From Pseudaminobacter soli (ex Li et al. 2025) (GTDB lineage Bacteria; Pseudomonadota; Alphaproteobacteria; Rhizobiales; Rhizobiaceae), in the NCBI RefSeq assembly GCF_029892515.1, contig NZ_JARXVF010000013.1, positions 1-64,000 on the forward strand: DNA of 64,000 bases. Reading direction: 5' to 3'. Shown piece by piece: positions 18,739 to 28,822 of this stretch (the first letter of the stretch is position 1; each line of letters begins with the position of its first letter). The notes below the pieces were generated by a model that did no database searches, had not been told where the DNA came from, and saw only the letters and a program-made list of their open reading frames with translations. The position numbers and the translations under genes are program-made.

Positions 18739-20762
18739 ACCAATGGCATCAGCGCATTCTTGGCTCTTTCACGGCCGATCTTTCCCGGTTGTGGGTGGCC
18801 TGCGATCCGGACGGCGTGCTGCTGGACGAAAAGCTGCTGTCCGAATTGCGTACCCGTGGCTTCGAGGTGATGGGATACGACGACCCGTTCGGATTCCGCG
18901 CGGAGTACGAGGAACGGTATCGCGCAGCGTGGGATGCCAACGAGCAGCCACCATCACCGGCGCTAATCGTGCATCTGCGCCACGACAACGCGAACGATCT
19001 CCCGTGGGACATCGTGCATAATGCTCGCCCTGCGGTACGGCTAAATCTAGCCGAACTGTTCCCAAAGCTGGCCTACGGCGCAGTGCGACAAGTGGAACCA
19101 GAACGGTTGGAAACCCTTTTTGACGCTCATCAGACCGAGTTGCAGTCGCCACGCGGCGAAAGCGAGTCGAAGGACTTCATCCTCGAGCATGTCTATCAAC
19201 TGACGCCTCGGTCCATCCGCACACCTGTGGACTTCTGGCGCGAAACGCTACGGCTACACTTCGCCGGCCGTGCCTTGCCGGGATCATTTGCCAAGCATGT
19301 AGCGACTATCCTGAGCGGCAAAGGCTTGTGTGCCGGCCATCCGGTTGCAGAGTGGCTGTCCTCCAGGAGCGCGCTGCTGCGCGTGGTGCAGGACGCCTGG
19401 TATCGCTATCTGGAAAAGCTGAAGCTGGAAGGCAGGCGTATGTCCGAGCTTGATCCCCCACCTTACGGCGCAGGCGAGATCAGCACGGAAATCGAGATTC
19501 CCTTCGATCACACCGACGTGCGGGCAGTCATCGACACGATGTTCCTGGACGGCAGCCTGCATCCGTTGGCGGTATCCGACGTTCCCACCACGATGCCCGC
19601 CTGGATCAAGGCAGGCATCGTTGAGGATGTGCAGTCGCAATTCACGTTGGCAGAAAAGGGCATCGATGCCCTTGCCACAGCGGTGCCGGAAGCGGACGCC
19701 CCGCATAAGCTGTGGAGTGACTTCGCAAAACGCTATGGCGAGATGTTGAGCCGCGCTCACGAGCTACCGGGCAAGGATGCCAGCGAGCGGATGATCGCCA
19801 TCCGAGAGCGCATCGAGGCGATCCAGGCGCTCGCGGACGAACGATTGCAGGCGTGGGTCGCCGCAGGCCATTACGCCGACCTGATCCTGCAACCGGCGAT
19901 CAAAGGCCCGGTGATGGTGCATCACATTCCGCGCTTCCTGCGGCAGCGTCGCAGCGCGGGCGAATCCAAGGTGGCGCTGCTCGTGTTCGACGGGCTGTCT
20001 TTCGATCAATGGGTGCAGATCAGGGAACATCTGATCACCAGCCCGCGGCCCTTGGCATTCGATGAGAGCACAGCCTTCGCGTGGCTGCCCACAGTAACAT
20101 CGGTGTCCCGTCAGGCGTTGTTCTCGGGCTTGCGACCGCGCGAGTTCGAGGATTCGATAGACCATACCAACAAGGAAGAAACCTTGTGGAAGGCTTACTG
20201 GCAGAACGAAGGCGGCGTTGCGCCCAACGAAGTGATGTACCGGCGTGCATTGCACCAGGTCGAGCAACTGAACGCCCTGGAAGCCGAAATCGTGAACCGC
20301 AAGCCCAAGGTGCTGGGCCTAGTCATTGATGAAGTGGATGAACGGCTACACAAGGAGCGATCCAAAGAAGATGTAGCATTGTGGATCGGGCGCTGGCTCG
20401 ACACTGGATTTATTGAGCGCCTTTTCGCCTTTCTGCTGGCCGAAGGCTTCAGCATCTACGTCACGGCGGACCATGGCAATGTCGATGCTGTAGGGATCGG
20501 CAGGCCCAATCAGGGTATAATCGCGGAGACCCGCGGCGAGCGCGTGCGGGTTTACCGAAGCGAACCGTTACGCGCCCAATTGGCCGCCGCTTATCCGGGT
20601 ATGCTCGCTTTGGACATCGCGGGGCTGCCTACAAACTTCAAACCTTTATTCGCTGGAGGACGCAGTGCGTTCGTTCACACTGGCGATCAGGTGGTTGTCC
20701 ATGGCGGCGTGTCTGTCGAGGAACTGATCGTCCCCTTCGTGAGAGTCTTAAATGTAAGGTGA
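18735..20762 (+). CDS. pglZ: BREX alkaline phosphatase-fold protein PglZ
   Basis: A 675-residue protein with the PglZ/alkaline phosphatase-superfamily core. LLVFDGLSFDQW carries D419 and YVTADHGNVDAVG carries D579 and H580, all metal-ligand positions. The N-terminal half is unique to PglZ proteins. It is the hallmark of BREX systems and is needed for defence in characterised members. It overlaps brxHII by 4 bp (ATGA), and brxA follows after 6 bp. The metal ligands that I can see are kept, so it should be functional. Confidence 0.94.
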   Translation: MNQWHQRILGSFTADLSRLWVACDPDGVLLDEKLLSELRTRGFEVMGYDDPFGFRAEYEERYRAAWDANEQPPSPALIVHLRHDNANDLPWDIVHNARPAVRLNLAELFPKLAYGAVRQVEPERLETLFDAHQTELQSPRGESESKDFILEHVYQLTPRSIRTPVDFWRETLRLHFAGRALPGSFAKHVATILSGKGLCAGHPVAEWLSSRSALLRVVQDAWYRYLEKLKLEGRRMSELDPPPYGAGEISTEIEIPFDHTDVRAVIDTMFLDGSLHPLAVSDVPTTMPAWIKAGIVEDVQSQFTLAEKGIDALATAVPEADAPHKLWSDFAKRYGEMLSRAHELPGKDASERMIAIRERIEAIQALADERLQAWVAAGHYADLILQPAIKGPVMVHHIPRFLRQRRSAGESKVALLVFDGLSFDQWVQIREHLITSPRPLAFDESTAFAWLPTVTSVSRQALFSGLRPREFEDSIDHTNKEETLWKAYWQNEGGVAPNEVMYRRALHQVEQLNALEAEIVNRKPKVLGLVIDEVDERLHKERSKEDVALWIGRWLDTGFIERLFAFLLAEGFSIYVTADHGNVDAVGIGRPNQGIIAETRGERVRVYRSEPLRAQLAAAYPGMLALDIAGLPTNFKPLFAGGRSAFVHTGDQVVVHGGVSVEELIVPFVRVLNVR

Positions 20763-20768
20763 GTTTGA

Positions 20769-21491
20769 ATGATGACGCAGGCTCCCCGAATAGGCTTCGA
20801 TCGGTTCATCGCTCCTGAATGGGCGACGACCGCGCTGAAGGTTCGCGCTGGCATGGCGCGGCTTGAAGACTTGGAAACGTTGTTGAATGCCGCCGGGTTG
20901 GGGATCGCCGCACGAACAAAAACGCGCACGGTGTTGAACCGCCTGTGGCTGGAACCGCGCATAGAGCTGATGGACTACGCGGATCGTGGCGCGGCGATCT
21001 TCAAGGCACACCCGGATGTGCCAGTCGCGGCAGTGAATTGGGGCATGGCGGTCGCCACCTATCCGTTCTTCGGCAAGGTAGCCGAACTGATCGGGCGCTT
21101 GTCCGCTCTGCAAGGCGATTGTGCCTCCGCCGAAATCCACCGGCGCATGAGCGAAGCCTACGGCGAACGCGAGGGCACCTACCGAATGACCAACATGGTC
21201 ATCCAGAGCCAGGCTGGCTGGGGTGCCGTGACGCGAGCCGAAAAGGGCAAGCGAGTATCCCGCCTACCGCCCGCTGTAGTGGAGAACGATGAAATCACGG
21301 TATGGCTGATAGAAGCCGTCTTGCGCTACACGGCTAAGCCGTTGGCAATATCAACCCTGCAATCGCAGCCCGTGCTATTCCCGTTCAACCTAACGCGGCC
21401 GTTGGCCTATTTGGTGTCAAACAGCGAACATTTAGCTGTGAGAAGCGAAGGGGCAAGCAATCAGTTTGTCGCGTTGCGCGGCACGATGTGA
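20769..21491 (+). CDS. brxA: BREX protein BrxA (DUF1819)
   Basis: A 240-residue protein of the DUF1819 family. This family resembles the RNA-binding antitermination factor NusB and binds nucleic acid. Features are WATTALKVRAGMARLEDLE near the N-terminus and the central AVNWGMAVATYPFFGKVAEL. It closes the BREX operon. The end is directly followed by an IS110 fragment, but the C-terminus looks complete. The start is ATG at 20769, and a second Met follows at once. Confidence 0.88.
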   Translation: MMTQAPRIGFDRFIAPEWATTALKVRAGMARLEDLETLLNAAGLGIAARTKTRTVLNRLWLEPRIELMDYADRGAAIFKAHPDVPVAAVNWGMAVATYPFFGKVAELIGRLSALQGDCASAEIHRRMSEAYGEREGTYRMTNMVIQSQAGWGAVTRAEKGKRVSRLPPAVVENDEITVWLIEAVLRYTAKPLAISTLQSQPVLFPFNLTRPLAYLVSNSEHLAVRSEGASNQFVALRGTM

Positions 21492-21515
21492 GAACGACAT
21501 CCCAGCGCCTTCATA

Positions 21516-21878
21516 GCGGTATATCTGAAGCGGCAGAAAAATAATGCTGCAAACGCAGAGGCGATCTGCGAGGCGGTGACACGGCCGATCATGCGCTTCG
21601 TGCCGGTGAAGTCGCCCGAACAGCAAAGTGTGATGATGCTTCACCGGGTCCGGTTGATGCTCAACCGCCAGCGGACACAGATATCGAACGCGTTGCGGGC
21701 ACACCTATCCGAGTTCGGGGTCGTAGCGCCGATCGGGCGGAATGGGATCGAGCAACTGCTCGTGGTTATCAACGACGAGAGCGACGCTAGGATCTCCGCT
21801 GATGCACGGTTATGCCTGCGCATGCTCGAGGCGCAGCTCAGGGTCGTGAAGAAACAGATCCTGACGCTGCCCCTTTGA
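21516..21878 (+). pseudogene. IS110-family transposase fragment
   Basis: An open frame from about 21516 reads YLKRQKNNAANAEAICEAV and continues as FVPVKSPEQQSVMMLHRVR and LSEFGVVAPIGR. These are internal parts of the N-terminal half of IS110 transposases. The beginning with the RuvC-like DEDD start and the whole C-terminal Tnp_20 part are missing. It is a relic left just behind the BREX operon. Confidence 0.8.
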
Positions 21879-21925
21879 CTTAATCCGGTTTGAAGTTCGC
21901 TCTGGCCTAGAGAGAGGACCAGAAC

Positions 21926-21988
21926 ATGAAACGCAGCCGCTTCTCGGATGAGCAGATCATCGGGATTGTGAATCCGCGGATACTGTAG
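21926..21988 (+). pseudogene. IS3-family orfA, first codons only
   Basis: The frame MKRSRFSDEQIIGIV is the usual beginning of an IS3-group orfA. It then runs into unrelated sequence and stops. The IS left end has been cut by a later rearrangement. Confidence 0.65.
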
Positions 21989-22050
21989 GGCTGATGCAGC
22001 AGAGTTATCTTGACCGAGCCGTCCCGAAATGTCGCCTTCGGGCCGATTTC

Positions 22051-23620
22051 GTTGAAAAACTCGACGGTGAGATCGCTCACAGCGCTGAGGCCGCCGAGGC
22101 GTACTAGAATCTTACCGAACTGGCGATCGCTCGCGGCGGCGGCGGGAGTTCGACGCGCTCCTCACAGGGCTGCTGCCGCGGCCAAGCGGCACGGCGGCCT
22201 GAGCTTTGCCAGTCTCCTGAGGTTTTGGGCGGTTGCGGCAAGGAGGAATTCGTCGCGTGCCCCGCACTGGCCTCGCAGCCTCAGGCGAGCCATCCGCAGG
22301 ATGCGCTTGAGGTGAGCGAACAGTATCTCCACCTTCTTGCGCCGGTGGCGCGAGCGCTCATAGGCCGGCGTGCCAGCAATTGCTCTGGCGACATCGCGTG
22401 CGTCTTCATGGAGATCGCGGGACACCTTGCGCGTGGGCGCGTTCGGGCAGCAGCGTGGTTTAAGTTCGCACGCATCGCAATCCTGCTTGCGGGCTCGGTA
22501 AAGCCGGGTGCCTTCACTGGTGATGCCCGATCGTGCGTCGCATAGCGGCGATGGAACTGCAGCAATTCCTTTCCCGCCGGGCAGACGTAACGATCGTGTT
22601 CGCCGTCCCAGACGAAGTCGGCGCGCGAGAAGGTTCCGTCGGCTCGGGTGGATTTGTCGAAGACCGGGATGTGCGGTGCGATTGTCTTGTGCTTGACGAG
22701 CCAGGCAAGATTCTCGGCCGAGCCATAGGCGCTGTCGGCCACCAGATAATCCGGCTTCAAGCCGAAGCGCTCCTCGGTTCGGTCGATCATCGTGCGGGAT
22801 GCTCCGACCTCTGCCTGACGGATGGCACGCGTCGCCTCGACATCGAGGATGACGCCATGGTCGGTGTCGATCAGGTAGTTGGTGGCATAGGCAAAGAAGG
22901 CATGGCCCTTATGGGCTCCGGTCCACTGGGCCGCCGGATCGGAAGCGGAGATGAACTTCGGCGTCACCGGCGAGGCCGCGCCGAAGGCCGCATCATCGAG
23001 CACTTCCAGATATTCCTGCACCGAGCGACTGGCACCGTCCTTCGCCTCATCGAGGTTCCATTCCACGCCAGGCACCGAGCGCTGCTTGTTGGCGTCGGCG
23101 GCAATCAGGCTGGCGTCGACGGCAAAGCCTTCCGCACCGACCAGCCCCTGTGCCAGGCAGCGCTCCACCACCGTCTCGAACAGATGCCGCAGGATATCAC
23201 TTTGCCGGAAACGCCCGTGGCGGTTCTTCGAGAAGCTCGAATGGTCGGGCACCTTGCCGTCCAGTCCCAGCCGGCAGAACCAACGGTAGGCGAGATTGAG
23301 ATGGACCTCCTCACACAGCCGTCGTTCCGATCGGATGTCCATGCTGTAACCGACGATCAGCATTCGCATCATCAGGTCAGGATCGATCGAGGGGCGACCT
23401 GTGCTGCTGAAGGCTTTAACTGCGTGCGGATGCCCTCAAGGTCCAAGTGGTGGTCGATGCGGCGAAGGAGATGATCGGCCGGCACGTGCTCATCGAGACT
23501 GAAATCGTAAAAGAGCTGCGCCGGAGCCGCCTGAAATCCCATCATTCGCATGATCCCCTGCAAATCACTCAGAGGATTGAATCATGCGTCCCAAGCGCCA
23601 GCAACAGCGCGTTTTTCAAC
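22051..23620 (-). mobile_element. IS1182-like insertion sequence, decayed
   Basis: The transposase remnant is flanked by GTTGAAAAAC at 22051-22060 and its inverted copy GTTTTTCAAC at 23611-23620. These are plausible terminal inverted repeats. I did not see a clear target duplication. The element fills the gap between the BREX operon and the large ATPase gene. Confidence 0.55.
22162..23563 (-). pseudogene. IS1182-family transposase, frameshifted
   Basis: The N-terminal part (MMGFQAAPAQLFYDF, DEHVPADHLLRRID) runs from 23563 to about 23410. The main part starts MMRMLIVGYSMDIRSERRL at 23372 and carries the DDE core (AVDASLIAADANK, YLVADSAYGSAEN). The C-terminal part (KKVEILFAHLKRILRMARL) is in a third frame below 22425. 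Small deletions near 23380-23430 and another shift near 22535 separate the pieces, so it cannot make a full transposase. Confidence 0.88.
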
Positions 23621-23827
23621 AGTATCGGCCGTTAACGGACTGTCGGCTTCGGATGTCCCGTGAGCGAATAGCGGACATCCAAGCCATCCAGGGTAACGTC
23701 TTAGTTTGGCCTAAGCAAACGCTCGCTGCCCGACAGAGACGCAGCCGGTTGACGCTCCGGGGACACGTCCGCCGTTCAATAAACAAATGAGAGCAACAAA
23801 CTTCGAACATGGAAACAGGAAGTTAGG

Positions 23828-26800
23828 TCATTCCTCTGAGTTCCCAAACGGGATCAGGACCTGAGGCGCTTCTGTCAACGCGACTAGCTTCACGCCGTTC
23901 AAGGGACGGACGGTCGCGCGATTGGCTGGGTCGAAGATCAACCGCACCTCGTCCTGATACCCCTCTTCGAGGCCGCTGACCAAAGCCAGAATGAAGTCGT
24001 TGCCGCGTTCCTTGGCGCGCTCGTACTCGGCGTTGGACATCTCGATCGAACCTTGTGGTGCGCGGCCAGTCGCTTTCATTTCGACGAAGATCTTCCAGTC
24101 GATAGCGCCATCGGCACCCACGCCATGTCGGTTGCGGAAATCAACCAGCAGTTCCTCCGCCGAGGTTTCTAACGCCTGCGTCAGCAACTCCCAGCCACGT
24201 TGTTCCAGATCGCGATCTGTATAGGCAGTCGCCGCCGCGCGCGATCCGGGATCGTACGGCTTTGGCGGAGGCGGCGTGTTGTGCAGCTTCGGTTTTGCCG
24301 GTGGTGGTGCCGGCTTCGGATCGCTACCCCTCACTACCGTGGCGCATAGAATGGGGCCAACGCTATTCTTAAGGGTCCGGGGCTTCACGGCGGGACCTTT
24401 CCCACCGGGTGTGCTCACCGAGATTTTCTTTTTCGGAGCGGCGTTGATCTTTGCGGCGCGGTCTTCCATCGCCTCCGCATGTTCCTCGTCCGATGCGAGG
24501 CGAATGGCTTCGGCCGCGGTCTCGCGCGCTTCCTGCCAAGCCACCACCCATTCGGCCTCGATGCCTCGGCGCGAGGCGTGCGGGAACAACGATGCGATCG
24601 CGTGGCCACCGTATTCGCGTTTGGGCAAGGCCTCGTCCCAGACATGCAATTCGAGCGGATCGCGCACGATCAATGCCTGAAGCTGGATCGGAATTTTCAC
24701 CGCTGACAATTCCTCGTCCATTGCCCGAACCGCAATCGGACCGGAGTATACGAACAACGGAATCTCCCGCAGCGCGTCCCAACTGATCGCCATGCGCTTG
24801 CGCACCTCTGGGTCGTTGCGCGCTAGTTCATCGGAGAGGTGATCGACCGCCTGCCGGAAGTGCGCTCGCATGCCATCGTCGCGATCCAGCGCCGTCTCGC
24901 GATCGTCCGTAACGACCAAGGTGGGCTCGCTGTGCGTCACCCCTGTGAAAACAACCAACGACGCCAACTCGCGAAGATCGCAAGGCGGCGTCCAGAATTT
25001 CTTGGCAGGCAAAGCCCTCGCCAATTGCGATCCAAGTTCGAATTCTTCGACCAGGAAAATGGGCCGCTCGGACTCCCAACGATCGCCGCAATACAGCGGC
25101 AGGGCTTTCGCGCGCTCGCGTTGCCGCCGCTCCGCATTGGCCAGCAGGGGCTCCATATAGCGATATACGTCAATCAGGCGTGAGGTGACCCCCACGTCAT
25201 GCGCTTGCCCCGCCAGCGACTTCAGAAACGTAAGGCAGTCATCGAGCGTAGGCTCACGCACATCCAAGGCCGACCAGAGGCTAGCCAAGGCCGGTTGACC
25301 CGGCACGAAGCGTGAGCCGTCATGAAAGATATCCTTGCCGCGCATCAGCTCGTTTGGCCTACGCCAAACACTGCCGCCGACGTGGATAAGCCCTTGGTTT
25401 TCCGTGAAAGCCTTGCGCAGATCCTGGGCGGTCATGTCGCCGATGCGGGTGTTCCACGCGACCGTGCGGGACACGTATTTCGCGATGTTGCGATAGATCG
25501 CCATGACCTGCGCGTTATCGACGGCCTCGACCCCATCGCGCGTCTCGCGCAGTAGCTTGACGAGATCGCTGACACGCACCGAGGTTACCAACCCAAGCGT
25601 CGCCGCGAAGTTCGCGCTAAAGTCCCCCAGATCGATGCCGACCGCGAAGGCGGTGCTAGCATAGAGCGTTTGCGTCTCTTGAGTCTTCACCACGGCTTCG
25701 TTCGGCGTCACCAACTCACCATTGCCGATCGCCACCCACGGCGTCTCACGCAATTGGATCAGCCATTGTGTGGTGACAGGTGCCCTCGGGTAAACGTAGA
25801 CACGCGCCTCATGCTGTGAGGTCACCATCTTGCGATTGGCGTAGGACCGCTCCCAGGCGCGCGCCATCGCCTTGAACAAGGCGGGGCTTCTCTTGCGTAG
25901 GTCCTTCTTGGAAAGCTTGGGGAATGCGGCTAGAACGCGTTCGAGATCGGGACTGATCCAATCGACCGGCACTTGCTCGGCCTGGGCCGCGCGGAGTTCC
26001 CGGGTCCGCGTGGTGCCGCCCCAACGGACCAACCCGGTTTGCTTCAGTCGCGGCGCGTTCTCCACGCCAAGCAGAGCGAAGAACTTGCGCGGGCCTCGCG
26101 AGATGGTTCCATCAGCGCGCTTACGCTGCGCGCGAGTGGCGCCAGTCTTCAGTTTCTCATCGTACCTGGCGGAGATCCATTGAATGCCCGGTATGTTCCC
26201 GGCCGCAGTCGGCCAATTTGGGAAATCGCTGTCCAACGTCTTGCACAGATAGGCTTCCGTTGGACGCACCTTCTGCCGGTGCATCTTGCCACTCTTATAA
26301 ACGAAGCCATCCACCATCAGCGCCGCGCCTACGGCATGGCCGATCTCATCCGCGCGACGATCGCTCAGCTCATCGAAGCGATTGCGAAGCTCGCGCAAAT
26401 CCGCGTCCTCGATCTCTAGCGGCGTCGCCGCGAATCGCTCCGCAAAGGCCGCGAGTTCGGTTGATGCATCGACACTTGTTCGGAACGCCGCGTGTTTATC
26501 CAGCCACTTAATGGCGACATCGCCATCCGTCTCGATACCGTATACGGCGTGCAGGCGATCAAGCAGGTTCCACCGTAAGGAAAACAATGAAAACTCTCCG
26601 CCTAGAACAAGCGGCTTGGCCGTAGCGCCTTCAGGCTTGCAGACCACCGCACAGCCTTCATCAGTCAGCCAGAACGGAACATTGAATAGTTCCTCATCGG
26701 CGTGAGTCTCCACCAACACGCGCGCGGCCTTAACCCACCAACTCGGTCCCTTCGGTTGAAACAGCGCTTGCTTGAAGCCCTTAAGCAGCTCCGTGGTGCC

Positions 26801-28249
26801 AACAGTGGCGCAGACATCGATTTGATCAAGTACAGTCCGCCATCTGCCGACCGCATCGCGAACATCGCGCGGCAGCGCCCGCGATCCTTCGGCCAGCGCC
26901 TCGATATCGGCGTCGGTCAGAAGATCGCTGAGATTGGCATATTCATAGGCGATGTTCGACAGGGCGACGGGCGCTCCGCCAATAAGGATCTCCGCACGAT
27001 CGCCAAGCCAAGCTCGCGCGGTCTCAAATGATTTCGCGAAGCCACCACGCAGCCAACGGTCCCGCTCGTTGCCGATGTACTCGGTTGCGACCGGCACAAA
27101 GCGCCAGGCTTCCTTGGGCTCGGCCAGCATTCGGCCATGCGCGATCTCGCCAAGCACATCGCCGCATCGCTCGATCAGCCAGTTGTTCCACGTGCTTTCG
27201 ATTAAGGCCTCGCGCGTGGCACTGGGGTCGAATTGCGCGTCGAGCGAAAAAGACAGGTCCACCGCGACGCGCGTCTTGAAGCCGATATAAAGACTTCCCG
27301 CGCCCGCCTCGCTCGGCACGGCGATGGAAATTTGCGTCTGCTCCGCGCGAGCTTTGTGAGCTGGATGCAGATGATCCGGTACCGGCAAGGTCGCGCGCCA
27401 CACGGTCCACGACGCCCCCGTGCTCTGCACTTCGCGTCTCGACAGCGCGGCGATGGAGGCGCGACCGCCAACTAGGGCGATGTTCTCCCACGCGCCGAAG
27501 CTCAGGCTGCGGCCTTCGAGGGTCGCACCGTTGAGATCGCACCAGCGGAAACTCGCGACCCAGGTCAGGAAGATTAGGCCGTCGTCCTCCCACTCCGCGA
27601 ACCAGGCTTTCAGGGCCTCCTCGCTGAAATCCGGTTTCAGGCGCAGGACGATCATCGTGTCGGTCGTGGGATCGTAGAAGCCGGGCAGCGGTCCTTCCGC
27701 TGGCACGACTTGGACCGAAAGCTGATCCCCGGAAAAATGATACGGGGCCGAATGGATCGCGAGAACATCCGCGATGCGCTTGAGTGTCTTCAGGCCAATG
27801 CCGAACCGACCGCGCTGATCGGTTCTGTTAGTCTTGGTAGTCACGAATGGCAGCGCCATGCCCAGCACGTGCTGGCAGGCAACCGGCTGACCATCATGCA
27901 CGATCAATAGCTCGCGGCTGGCATCCGTGTTTCGGAGGGCGAAGCGCACTTCCGAGGCGTGTAGATCATCCGCGTTTTGGATTACTTCCGTCAGACCCTG
28001 AAACGGCTCGACGTTCAAATCCTCGGCGGCGGCGGCTGCGCCGCGCATCATCTTTTTTAAGGCACCAGGCGAAGATGCCAAAGCATTCGCCAATCCCATG
28101 ACTACGGCATCGGCAAATTCGGGAGTGCGCGGATCGATCAGATCATCGACACCCGGCTGATCGTCCCAGATCATCCGCGCGGCGCGAGCGCCCAGGTCGG
28201 CATCACTATCGGCCGCAATCGGTGATGGAAGAACCGCTAATTCGCTCAT
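23828..28249 (-). CDS. Giant Hsp90/sacsin-like ATPase with DUF3883-type nuclease-like end
   Basis: A 1473-residue protein. Residues about 75-200 form a GHKL ATPase site: N92 in LTEVIQNADDLHASEV, D119 in VHDGQP, and GRFGIGLKTLKR with G150 and G152. A long middle part has no clear homology. Before the end is a proline-rich linker (KPAPPPAKPKLHNTPPPP). The last about 130 residues resemble DUF3883/NOV C-terminal domains, with D1384 and E1390-M-K1392 in a DWKIFVEMKATG context and then SNAEYERAKERGNDFILALV. This suits a restriction-type or nucleic-acid-binding defence ATPase. It is divergent from the helicase at 28823. The nuclease activity is inferred from the D...ExK pattern. Confidence 0.8.
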   Translation of the reverse strand: MSELAVLPSPIAADSDADLGARAARMIWDDQPGVDDLIDPRTPEFADAVVMGLANALASSPGALKKMMRGAAAAAEDLNVEPFQGLTEVIQNADDLHASEVRFALRNTDASRELLIVHDGQPVACQHVLGMALPFVTTKTNRTDQRGRFGIGLKTLKRIADVLAIHSAPYHFSGDQLSVQVVPAEGPLPGFYDPTTDTMIVLRLKPDFSEEALKAWFAEWEDDGLIFLTWVASFRWCDLNGATLEGRSLSFGAWENIALVGGRASIAALSRREVQSTGASWTVWRATLPVPDHLHPAHKARAEQTQISIAVPSEAGAGSLYIGFKTRVAVDLSFSLDAQFDPSATREALIESTWNNWLIERCGDVLGEIAHGRMLAEPKEAWRFVPVATEYIGNERDRWLRGGFAKSFETARAWLGDRAEILIGGAPVALSNIAYEYANLSDLLTDADIEALAEGSRALPRDVRDAVGRWRTVLDQIDVCATVGTTELLKGFKQALFQPKGPSWWVKAARVLVETHADEELFNVPFWLTDEGCAVVCKPEGATAKPLVLGGEFSLFSLRWNLLDRLHAVYGIETDGDVAIKWLDKHAAFRTSVDASTELAAFAERFAATPLEIEDADLRELRNRFDELSDRRADEIGHAVGAALMVDGFVYKSGKMHRQKVRPTEAYLCKTLDSDFPNWPTAAGNIPGIQWISARYDEKLKTGATRAQRKRADGTISRGPRKFFALLGVENAPRLKQTGLVRWGGTTRTRELRAAQAEQVPVDWISPDLERVLAAFPKLSKKDLRKRSPALFKAMARAWERSYANRKMVTSQHEARVYVYPRAPVTTQWLIQLRETPWVAIGNGELVTPNEAVVKTQETQTLYASTAFAVGIDLGDFSANFAATLGLVTSVRVSDLVKLLRETRDGVEAVDNAQVMAIYRNIAKYVSRTVAWNTRIGDMTAQDLRKAFTENQGLIHVGGSVWRRPNELMRGKDIFHDGSRFVPGQPALASLWSALDVREPTLDDCLTFLKSLAGQAHDVGVTSRLIDVYRYMEPLLANAERRQRERAKALPLYCGDRWESERPIFLVEEFELGSQLARALPAKKFWTPPCDLRELASLVVFTGVTHSEPTLVVTDDRETALDRDDGMRAHFRQAVDHLSDELARNDPEVRKRMAISWDALREIPLFVYSGPIAVRAMDEELSAVKIPIQLQALIVRDPLELHVWDEALPKREYGGHAIASLFPHASRRGIEAEWVVAWQEARETAAEAIRLASDEEHAEAMEDRAAKINAAPKKKISVSTPGGKGPAVKPRTLKNSVGPILCATVVRGSDPKPAPPPAKPKLHNTPPPPKPYDPGSRAAATAYTDRDLEQRGWELLTQALETSAEELLVDFRNRHGVGADGAIDWKIFVEMKATGRAPQGSIEMSNAEYERAKERGNDFILALVSGLEEGYQDEVRLIFDPANRATVRPLNGVKLVALTEAPQVLIPFGNSEE

Positions 28250-28822
28250 ATCTTAATGCGCCCCTGAAAACATGGACGTTCAAAGATAAGCACGAATAAA
28301 GCAACGGTCTAATTGTTGGCGGGCCAAATTCAAGCTCGATAGCGATGGCGACAGGGGTGCAAACGTGCGGCATCGCCTAGTCACTGGGAAGTCCGCTTCT
28401 GGGATGCGCCTATCGCCAGCTTGGCGACGGACATGAAACGCCAAAAAAAGGGCTCGGATCACGCCGGCTACCGAGGATCGCTTTGATCTTAAGTGCTTTT
28501 TGTTGTTGGCCGCCTCCAAGAAAGGCGCTGCTTAGCGACTTGTCGAATTCCTTCGTAGTGAAGGATGCAACTTGTCCGATGGCGCTGCCGATGGATAGCT
28601 ACCGGATAGGATGTTCAAGGCCCTCTTAGTTCCTTTGCTCGCGGGTGCTGCCGTCAAGCCTCATCCTGAACAACATAGAAGGTTCGATAGGATAGAGAAC
28701 AGTCAAACTACGTCAATTCATGGTGGCTTCCAGTTGTATCCTTAGACAAGTCGATCCTAGACGCCAGGGAACCAAAATTTGGTAGACTATCCAAGGCGAT
28801 TCGAGGTGGGAGGGATTTCAAA
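28250..28822. other. Divergent intergenic region, 573 bp
   Basis: The region lies between the start codons of the giant ATPase (minus) and the helicase (plus) and must hold both promoters. A short minus frame (28280-28519) lacks any recognisable domain. AT-richer sequence near 28700-28790 is a likely promoter zone for the helicase. A purine-rich ribosome site, GGTGGGAGGG, lies just before 28823. Confidence 0.45.

Noticed and set aside
22533-23474. 313-codon plus-strand open frame over the IS1182 element
   Set aside because: The minus strand carries recognisable transposase motifs, so the plus frame is a mirror of it.
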